Shown here: positions 58,519-64,000 of the stretch, piece after piece
Numbering within the stretch: position 1 is the first letter of the stretch
How the letters are laid out: every line of letters starts with the position of its first letter
Assembly: GCF_000718555.1 (NCBI RefSeq)
Contig: NZ_JOAN01000001.1
Span: forward strand, 558,001-622,000
Length of the DNA: 64,000 nucleotides
Direction of reading: 5' to 3'
Source: Micromonospora chokoriensis
GTDB taxonomy: Bacteria; Actinomycetota; Actinomycetes; Mycobacteriales; Micromonosporaceae
Program-made: the position numbers and the translations under genes
The notes under the pieces: model-generated
Seen by the model: the letters and a program-made list of their open reading frames with translations, nothing else
Told to the model about the DNA's origin: nothing
Database searches by the model: none

Positions 58519-59145
58519 GTGTCTTCGACTCGGATGATGATCCTCGGCCTGGTGCGCTGGATGCAGCCCGTGCACGGCTACGACGTGCGCCGCGAACTGC
58601 TCAGCTGGAGCGCCGACAAGTGGGCGAACGTGCAGCCCGGATCGATCTATCACGCCCTGCGCAAACTCACCGAGGAAGGGCTGCTCCGCGCCGTCGCGAC
58701 CGAGCAGGTCGGTGCCCGTCCGGCGCGGACCACGTACGAGGTGACGGTCAAGGGGGAGGACGAGTTCGAGACGCTGCTGCGCAACTTCTGGTGGAACATC
58801 AGCGAGCCCGCCGACCCGTTCGCGGCGGCCTTCTCCTTCCTGCCGGCCATGCCGCGGGCCGAGGCTGCGGCGGCCCTGCGTAACCGGGCCAACCTGCTGC
58901 GCGCTGGCGTCGAGTCGATGCGCGCCTCGCTGGAGTCGGACTGGGTGCGCAACCGCAAGCCGGTGCACGTGGGCTGGATGTTGGAGCTGTGGTCGGCGCG
59001 GGCCGAGGCGGAGATGAGTTGGTGCGAGCGGATCGCGGAGCGGATCGATTCCGGAGTGTCGTACCTGCCTGCTGAGCTGGATGAAGCGCAGGGTTGGTCG
59101 GGGTGGAGGGACGGCGGGGAGCCGGCCGGCACCGACGCGGAATAA
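58519..59145 (+). CDS. PadR-family regulator (long form)
   Basis: A 208-residue PadR with an N-terminal winged helix (MILGLVRWMQPVHGYDVRREL, VQPGSIYHALRKLTEEGLL, TTYEVTVKGEDEFETLL) and a C-terminal Vir-like helical domain (about 95-190), the long-PadR architecture that often binds drugs. It is followed 121 bases later by an ABC-2 type exporter, whose expression it probably represses. It is leaderless by promoter position. Confidence 0.9.
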   Translation: MSSTRMMILGLVRWMQPVHGYDVRRELLSWSADKWANVQPGSIYHALRKLTEEGLLRAVATEQVGARPARTTYEVTVKGEDEFETLLRNFWWNISEPADPFAAAFSFLPAMPRAEAAAALRNRANLLRAGVESMRASLESDWVRNRKPVHVGWMLELWSARAEAEMSWCERIAERIDSGVSYLPAELDEAQGWSGWRDGGEPAGTDAE

Positions 59146-59149
59146 TCAA

Positions 59150-59172
59150 AGTTGACCAAAGACGCTATATCG
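59150..59172 (+). promoter_or_regulatory. Promoter and putative PadR box before the DrrAB-like genes
   Basis: AGTTGACCAAAGACGCTATA and the following TCG include a -10-like TATATC (59166-59171), giving a leader of about 90 bases before the ABC ATPase. It resembles the 58497-58517 string. Confidence 0.4.
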
Positions 59173-59266
59173 CGTTAGCCTGCTGGCGGCACAGCGGGGG
59201 AGTGCGCCGTCCGGCGTCGTCCCACTCGACGGCCGGCCCGGCCGGCCCGAACGACCAGGAGCAAAA

Positions 59267-60226
59267 ATGATCGAGACCAGGGGGCTGCGGAAGTCGTTCC
59301 GCTCCCGCGCGGGTCGAGAGACGAAGACGGTGGACGCCGTGCGGGGCGTCGACCTTGAGGTTGCCAAGGGCGAGATCTTTGGCTTCCTCGGCCCGAACGG
59401 CGCCGGCAAGACCACCACGCTGCGGATGCTCGCCACGCTGATCGAGCCGGACGGCGGCGAGGCCACCATCGCCGGCGCCGACCTGCGCAAAGACCCGGCC
59501 GAGGTGCGCCGCCGCATCGGGTACGTCCCGCAGGGCGGCAGCACCTGGGACGAGTCCACCGCCCGCGAGGAGCTGGTGCTGCACGCCCGGATGTACGGCA
59601 TCAGCAAGGCCGACGCGCAGCAGCGCGCCACCCGTGCCCTGGACGCCTTCCAGCTCACCGAGTACGCCGACCGCAAGTGCAAGACCTACTCCGGCGGCCA
59701 ACGCCGCCGGGTGGAGATCGCCCTCGGCATCATCCACGAGCCGAAGATCGTCTTCCTGGACGAGCCGACCACCGGCCTCGACCCGCAGAGCCGCGCGCAC
59801 ATGTGGGACGAGATCCGGCGGCTACGCGGCGACGGGATGACCGTCTTCATCACCACGCACTACCTGGACGAGGCCGACGCGCTCTGCGACCGGATCGCGA
59901 TCATGGACAACGGCGAGGTGGTGGCCGAGGGCACCCCGACCGAGCTCAAGCGCGAGATCTCTGGCGACGTGGTGCTGGTCGGCCTCGACCTGGCCGCCAC
60001 CGGGCAGGCTGCCAAGACGCTCGACGGCGAGCCGTACGTCAACAAGTTGGAGACCGTCGACGAGGGCGGCCTGCGTCTCTACGTCGACGAGGGCGCCACC
60101 GCCATCCCGCAGGTGCTGCGCCGACTCGACCACGCTGGGCTGGAGCTGCGCTCGATCGAGCTGCACCGACCCAGCCTGGACGACGTCTTCCTCACCAAGA
60201 CCGGCCGCTCGCTGCGCGAGTCCTGA
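59267..60226 (+). CDS. Daunorubicin-resistance (DrrA)-type ABC ATPase
   Basis: A 319-residue ATPase of the DrrA family: Walker A GPNGAGKTTTLRML, signature YSGGQRRRVEIALGI, Walker B IVFLDEPTTGLDPQSR, then a C-terminal ~90-residue DUF4162-like region ending SLDDVFLTKTGRSLRES, usual for drug-exporting ATPases. AGGAG lies 10-11 bases before the ATG. With the next gene it forms an ABC-2 exporter, probably for a hydrophobic compound, under the adjacent PadR. Confidence 0.92.
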   Translation: MIETRGLRKSFRSRAGRETKTVDAVRGVDLEVAKGEIFGFLGPNGAGKTTTLRMLATLIEPDGGEATIAGADLRKDPAEVRRRIGYVPQGGSTWDESTAREELVLHARMYGISKADAQQRATRALDAFQLTEYADRKCKTYSGGQRRRVEIALGIIHEPKIVFLDEPTTGLDPQSRAHMWDEIRRLRGDGMTVFITTHYLDEADALCDRIAIMDNGEVVAEGTPTELKREISGDVVLVGLDLAATGQAAKTLDGEPYVNKLETVDEGGLRLYVDEGATAIPQVLRRLDHAGLELRSIELHRPSLDDVFLTKTGRSLRES

Positions 60227-60246
60227 CCCCACCGGAGACGACTCTC

Positions 60247-61002
60247 ATGAAATTCGCCCGTGACACGTGGCTGATCTTCCAGCGCCAGACCCAACTCCTG
60301 CTGCGCAACCCGGTCTGGGTCTTCGTCGGTGTGTTCCAGCCGGTCATGTACCTGCTGCTCTTCGCCCCGCTGCTCAAGCCCGCGCTCAACGCGCCCACCC
60401 AGGCCGCCGCCTACAAGATCTTCGTACCGGGTCTGCTGGTGCTGCTGGCCATCTTCGGTGGCCTCTTCCAGGGCTTCGGCCTGATCGCCGAGCTGCGCGC
60501 CGGTGTCATCGAACGCTCCCGGGTCACCCCGATCAGCCGGCTCGCCCTGCTGCTCGGCCGCTCGCTGCGCGACGTGGTCTCGCTCATGGCGCAGGCGGTC
60601 ATCATCACGCTGCTGGCGCTCCTGTTCGACCTGCGCGTGTTCATCGGGGACCTGCTGCTGGCGTACCTGATGCTCGCCCTGATCGCCCTCATGACCTCGG
60701 CCGTCTCCTACGGCGTCGCCCTCAAGGTCAAGAGCGAGGACGCGCTGGCCCCGCTGATGAACACCGTGGCGCAGCCGGTGCTGCTGCTCTCCGGCATCCT
60801 GCTGCCGCTGACCTTCGCACCCGGCTGGTTGCAGGGCATCGCCAACTGGAACCCGTTCTCCTGGGCGGTCGATGGCACCCGGGCGCTGTTCGCTGGTGAC
60901 CTGGGCAGCGACAAGGTCTGGCAGGGCCTGAGCATCACCGCGGTCCTCGCCGCGCTGGGCGTCTACTGGGCCGCTCGCCAGTTCGCCCGCAGCGTCCGCT
61001 GA
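60247..61002 (+). CDS. ABC-2 type permease (DrrB-like)
   Basis: A 251-residue membrane protein with six helices. The start MKFARDTWLIFQRQTQLLLRNPVW and the core LRAGVIERSRVTPISRLALLLGR and QPVLLLSGILLPL are typical of DrrB-type ABC-2 permeases. It lies 20 bases after the ATPase with GGAG before the ATG, and a perfect-armed terminator follows directly. Confidence 0.92.
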   Translation: MKFARDTWLIFQRQTQLLLRNPVWVFVGVFQPVMYLLLFAPLLKPALNAPTQAAAYKIFVPGLLVLLAIFGGLFQGFGLIAELRAGVIERSRVTPISRLALLLGRSLRDVVSLMAQAVIITLLALLFDLRVFIGDLLLAYLMLALIALMTSAVSYGVALKVKSEDALAPLMNTVAQPVLLLSGILLPLTFAPGWLQGIANWNPFSWAVDGTRALFAGDLGSDKVWQGLSITAVLAALGVYWAARQFARSVR

Positions 61003-61009
61003 GTTCCTA

Positions 61010-61048
61010 GAGATCGGGGTGTCCTCAGCTGGGGGACACCCCGATCTC
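61010..61048. terminator. Terminator between the DrrB-like gene and the convergent methyltransferase
   Basis: GAGATCGGGGTGTCC (61010-61024) pairs perfectly with 61034-61048 across a nine-base loop, eight bases after the permease stop. It can also end the minus-strand unit whose stop is at 61098. Confidence 0.85.
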
Positions 61049-61097
61049 CGTGTTCGTCGGCTGCTGCTTGCTGGCGCGCTTCGGCGGTTGCCGGCGC

Positions 61098-61751
61098 TTA
61101 GCGGACCCGGGCGAGGGTGAGGCCGTCCGCGATCGGCAGCATCACCGGGTCCACCCGGACGTCGGCGAGGACCTCGTCGTTGAATGCGGCGATGGCCCGG
61201 TCATTCTCGTCCTGCGGGGCGATCACCCGCCCGCCACGCAGCACGTTGTCGACGGCGATCACCCCACCCGGACGCATCCGGGGCACCAACTCCGCCCAGT
61301 AGACCGGGTAGCCGGTCTTGTCCGCGTCGATGAACGCGAAGTCCAGGTGCCGCTCGTGCGGCAACTCCCGCAGCCGGTCCCCGGCCGGGCCGATGCGCAG
61401 GTCGATCAGATCCTGCACGCCGGCCCGAGCCCAGTAGCGCCGGGCGATGCCGGTGAACTCCTCAGAGATGTCGAAGCAGGTCAGCCGCCCACCCTCGGGC
61501 AACCCACGGGCGATCGCCAGCGCCGAGAGCCCGGTGAACGTGCCGACCTCGACGGCCTGCCGCACGTCGAGCAGTCGGGTGAGGAACGTCAGGAACGCGG
61601 CCTGCTCCGGGGCCACCTGCATGGTGGCGTGCTCCGGCAGCACCGACCGGGTCTCCTCGGCCAGGTCCCGGATGATCTCGTCCGGTGGGGAGCCGTGTGC
61701 GACCAGATAGGCGTGCAGCTCGTCGGTGAGCGGGATCGACTTGGTGGTCAT
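61098..61751 (-). CDS. Class I SAM-dependent O-methyltransferase
   Basis: A 217-residue O-methyltransferase of the catechol/caffeoyl-CoA type (methyltransferase_3 family). Features are MQVAPEQAAFLTFLTRLL, SAM motif AVEVGTFTGLSALAIARGLP, metal-site residues in DFAFIDADKTGY and GGVIAVDNVLRGGRV. It methylates a catechol-like hydroxyl on an unknown substrate. Its ATG overlaps the maf stop by four bases, so the two are coupled. Confidence 0.9.
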   Translation of the reverse strand: MTTKSIPLTDELHAYLVAHGSPPDEIIRDLAEETRSVLPEHATMQVAPEQAAFLTFLTRLLDVRQAVEVGTFTGLSALAIARGLPEGGRLTCFDISEEFTGIARRYWARAGVQDLIDLRIGPAGDRLRELPHERHLDFAFIDADKTGYPVYWAELVPRMRPGGVIAVDNVLRGGRVIAPQDENDRAIAAFNDEVLADVRVDPVMLPIADGLTLARVR

Positions 61752-62416
61752 GACCGGACGTTACCGAGCGGCTCGACCGTCTGGCCTCCCGGCGCGACAG
61801 TCGTCCACAGGTCGGTGATCCGCAGATCCAACTCAGCGAGGAGCCGGCGCAGCAGCGGCATCGACAACCCGACCACCGTCCCGGGGTCACCCTCGATCCG
61901 CTCCACGAACGGCCCACCCAGCCCGTCGATCGTGAACGCGCCGGCCACCGCGAGCGGCTCCCCAGTGGCCACGTACGCGGCAATCTCGTCGTCACTGATG
62001 TCAGCAAAGTGGACCGTGGTCGAGGCGACCGCCTCCGCGCGCCGCCCGGCAGCAACATCAACAAGGCAGTGCCCGCTGTGCAGAACACCGCTGCGACCCC
62101 GCATCCGCAGCCAACGCCGGGTCGCATCGGCCGCATCCGCCGGCTTGCCGAGGATCTCCCCGTCGAAGGCGAGCACCGAGTCGCACCCGATCACCAACGT
62201 CCGCTGATCGGTGCCAGGGCTCAGCCGGGTCACCACCGCCTGCGCCTTCAGTCGAGCCAACTCCAGGCACAACTCCTCGGCCCGCTCGGTCACCACCAGG
62301 GACTCGTCCACCCCACTGACCAGCACATCCGGCTCCACACCAGCAGCCTGGAGCAACTTACGGCGGGCCGGGCTGGCCGAAGCGAGCACGAGGCGGAGCG
62401 GCAAAGTTTCAGACAC
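61748..62416 (-). CDS. maf: Maf-family nucleotide pyrophosphatase
   Basis: A 222-residue nucleoside triphosphate pyrophosphatase that removes non-canonical or excess NTPs and is linked to septum control. Motifs are LVLASASPARRKLL (Maf signature), VIGCDSVLAFDGEILGKP and GEPLAVAGAFTIDGLGGPFVERIEGD (read in parts). GTG 62416 is chosen because the family starts here and TAACGT (minus strand, 62429-62424) ends seven bases upstream, a leaderless promoter geometry. A longer upstream frame lacks coding character. Confidence 0.92.
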   Translation of the reverse strand: MSETLPLRLVLASASPARRKLLQAAGVEPDVLVSGVDESLVVTERAEELCLELARLKAQAVVTRLSPGTDQRTLVIGCDSVLAFDGEILGKPADAADATRRWLRMRGRSGVLHSGHCLVDVAAGRRAEAVASTTVHFADISDDEIAAYVATGEPLAVAGAFTIDGLGGPFVERIEGDPGTVVGLSMPLLRRLLAELDLRITDLWTTVAPGGQTVEPLGNVRS

Positions 62417-62499
62417 GAGCCCGACGTTACCGCCTAGCGCCGGACCATCAGACTCGTCGGTGGCACGACCGGCCGTACAGATCGCCAGCCGCCGGACTG

Positions 62500-62551
62500 C
62501 GTCCTTGGTGCACTCGCGTCCTTGGTGCACTCGTGTTTCTTGATCCACTCG
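62500..62551. repeat. 17-base tandem repeat, two perfect units and a degenerate third
   Basis: CGTCCTTGGTGCACTCG occurs at 62500-62516 and again at 62517-62533; a diverged third copy follows (TGTTTCTTGATCCACTCG). It lies between maf and the mycosin gene. Confidence 0.7.
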
Positions 62552-62564
62552 CGTTCAAGGAAAC

Positions 62565-62593
62565 CGGGGTATCCCGCAGTCCCGGACACCCCG
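62565..62593 (-). terminator. Weak hairpin 3' of the mycosin gene
   Basis: CGGGGT (62565-62570) pairs with ACCCCG (62588-62593), with CCCG/CGGG inside. It lies about 40 bases beyond the minus-strand mycosin stop and may end the type VII secretion transcript. Confidence 0.4.
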
Positions 62594-62633
62594 ACATCAT
62601 GAAAACCGAGTCGATCACCGTCCCGATGATCGA

Positions 62634-63785
62634 TCAGCGACTGATCCTCGGCGGCGGATCATCGCCACGCCGACGGCGCCGCGCTATCACCGCCCACCCG
62701 ACCCCGACAGCCACGATCACCCCAAGGGTGGCCAGGCCACGTACGGTCGCGCCATCGCTATCGCCACCCGGCTGAGCGCCGGCCGTCGTGGTTGGGCCAG
62801 CACCGGCCGGCGCGCTAACCGATTCAAACCCCAGCGGCGGTACGTCTGCCGTTAGCGCTGCCACAAGATCGATGACCCCATAGCCGTACTCGTCGTCGCG
62901 TCCAGGAGGGCCCTTGTCGATAGCGGTTGCGGTTAGCCGATGCGCCACCTCCCGAGCCGGCAGGTATGGGTACTTGGACCTGATCAGTGCAGCCGCGCCC
63001 GCCACAATCGCCGTCGCGCTCGACGTCCCAGTCCCCTTTGAGTACTTTCCGCCATAGCTGGTGCTGTATATGTCGACCGCAGGGGCGACAACATCGATCT
63101 TCGGCCCGGTAACCGAGATGGCAGCGTGTTGTCCAGCGCGATCGACACCCCCAACCGCGATAACACCCTCTTCGCTGGCCGGATATCCAACGGTTTGATC
63201 TCGGGGTAGATTGCCAGCGCCGGCCACAATCACAATATTTGCGTCGAGGGCGCCTCGGATCGCTTGACGCAGTCTTGAGCTGCTCCCGCCGACAGAAGAA
63301 ATGCTTATTATGTCTGCGCCGTTCGCGATCGCATACTCGATACCTCGCGCCAAGTCGTCAGGCTCGCCCTTCCCGTTTGGCAGCGAATCGTAGATTGGCA
63401 AGATTTTTGCTTCGGGCGCTATTCCTAGAGCCCCCAATCTTCCGCCTTGGCCGTGGGCCGCGATAAGGCCAGCCATTGATGTGCCGTGACTGTCCAAATC
63501 TTTCCTGCCGTCACCGCTTCCGCCAGGAATGGCATCCATTCCCGGGAGCAGATTATTGCGGAGGTCGGGGTGTGGATCTACCCCCGTGTCTGGTACGACG
63601 ACGACGACGCCGTTGCCGCGGCTTATGGATTGAGCCTTGGGTGTATTCAAAAAATCGAGGTGCCATTGCTCTTGTCGAATTAGGGCGGAGGCGCCTGCTA
63701 GGGGGCTTGGAGGTGTAGGCGCTGCTGCCGGTACTGATAGTGCGAGTAGCGCGTAGGATGCTATGAATGGCCCACGGAGTCCCAT
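62634..63785 (-). CDS. Mycosin-type S8 serine protease (type VII secretion)
   Basis: A subtilisin-like, membrane-anchored protease of 383 residues, the MycP/mycosin component of type VII (ESX-like) secretion. It has a signal peptide (1-23), catalytic Asp66 (VVPDTGVDPHPDL), His100 (DLDSHGTSMAGLIA), oxyanion Asn192 (GAGNLP) and Ser255 (GTGTSSATAIVAG, where subtilisins usually have GTSMA), then a Pro/Gly linker and a C-terminal membrane helix with RRRRR. ATG 63785 is preferred to the TTG two codons upstream. Codon use is noticeably less GC-rich than in the rest of the window. A WXG-type gene tail lies just upstream. Confidence 0.92.
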   Translation of the reverse strand: MGLRGPFIASYALLALSVPAAAPTPPSPLAGASALIRQEQWHLDFLNTPKAQSISRGNGVVVVVPDTGVDPHPDLRNNLLPGMDAIPGGSGDGRKDLDSHGTSMAGLIAAHGQGGRLGALGIAPEAKILPIYDSLPNGKGEPDDLARGIEYAIANGADIISISSVGGSSSRLRQAIRGALDANIVIVAGAGNLPRDQTVGYPASEEGVIAVGGVDRAGQHAAISVTGPKIDVVAPAVDIYSTSYGGKYSKGTGTSSATAIVAGAAALIRSKYPYLPAREVAHRLTATAIDKGPPGRDDEYGYGVIDLVAALTADVPPLGFESVSAPAGAGPTTTAGAQPGGDSDGATVRGLATLGVIVAVGVGWAVIARRRRRGDDPPPRISR

Positions 63786-63787
63786 GC

Positions 63788-64000
63788 TCAACGGTTAAAG
63801 CCAATGGCTGGGCCGGGGTCGATTGGGCCTTGCTCGTTGCCGGGACGGACGATCGGGTTCACCCCTTGGTCAGTCTCCCACGGATTGTCTGGATCCCACC
63901 GGGGACTGGTGTCCGCGTCGAATTGCTGTTGTCGTTGCCGCCCGGGTGGCGGCCCAATCCCCGAACTGCCGCCGAGTGGAGGCGCGCCGCCGATCGGTGT
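63788..64000 (-). CDS. Pro/Gly-rich type VII secretion-associated protein, C-terminal part (partial)
   Basis: An open frame enters from the right edge and ends in TGA (63790-63788), two bases before the mycosin ATG. The visible 70 residues are Gly/Pro-rich, then DADTSPRWDPDNPWETDQGV and NPIVRPGNEQGPIDPGPAIG, closing FNR. Tails of the form DPxNPWxxxxGVxPV...DPGPxIG occur in large secreted or WXG100-type proteins encoded next to mycosins in Micromonosporaceae, as I recall them. The tight spacing suggests an operon with the protease. Confidence 0.65.
   Translation of the reverse strand, partial: TPIGGAPPLGGSSGIGPPPGRQRQQQFDADTSPRWDPDNPWETDQGVNPIVRPGNEQGPIDPGPAIGFNR

Overview
The window is GC-rich actinomycete DNA, most likely from Micromonospora or a close relative in the Micromonosporaceae. 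Pointers are strong G/C bias at third codon positions, frequent GTG starts, many apparently leaderless genes with a TANNNT box 6-9 bases before the start codon, a four-gene conservon (CvnABCD), a mycosin-type protease, and a gene order recalling the mycobacterial deoA-cdd-add ... upp-pmmB ... amiA-lpdA neighbourhood. No rRNA, tRNA, CRISPR array, insertion sequence or prophage gene was seen. The assignment rests on gene content and style; no 16S is present.

Layout. 1-10253 is a nucleoside uptake and salvage block: the end of a BMP-family binding lipoprotein, a double-domain ABC ATPase, two permeases, cytidine deaminase with a long extra domain, thymidine phosphorylase, a DUF4272 protein, an RlmA-like methyltransferase, adenosine deaminase and a uridine kinase-like protein. 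10447-15503 is a conservon. A strong bidirectional terminator separates it from a convergent 834-residue protein whose tail resembles that of CvnA. 19433-20466 holds a PadR regulator and a permease-prefix protein. 20535-26308 is cydABDC (cytochrome bd and its CydDC exporter); next to it are a BlaI-type repressor and an M56 peptidase, and operator-like dyads of the same design precede both operons. 28267-34794 returns to nucleosides and sugars: a truncated aldehyde dehydrogenase, a full one, deoC, upp, a GPP34 protein and a PGM2-like phosphosugar mutase that could serve as phosphopentomutase.

34843-47394 is mixed housekeeping: a Ser/Thr kinase with TQ repeats, a stand-alone acyl-CoA mutase large subunit, an M20 amidohydrolase, a DUF4349 lipoprotein, an MBL-fold protein, a coiled-coil protein, an SCO6745-type protein, a gamma-glutamylcyclotransferase-like protein, LpdA, DUF998 and DedA proteins. 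47729-49118 is the most interesting locus: an 18-codon leader ORF with three consecutive threonine codons and alternative RNA hairpins, followed by a minimal ThrRS-like protein lacking the TGS and editing domains. This looks like ribosome-mediated attenuation of a threonine-starvation or ThrRS-inhibitor response. 49184-53460 is a MarR-controlled heterodimeric ABC exporter; 53542-56609 holds GuaB1, a LysE-type exporter and its LysR regulator; 56632-58383 is a biotin carboxylase/BCCP subunit; 58519-61002 is a PadR plus DrrAB-like exporter; 61098-62416 is an O-methyltransferase and Maf. The window ends in a lower-GC type VII secretion segment (mycosin and the tail of a further protein).

Coordinates and motifs were read by eye. 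Functional names come from motif recognition, not database searches, and RNA structures and operators are inferences from inverted repeats.
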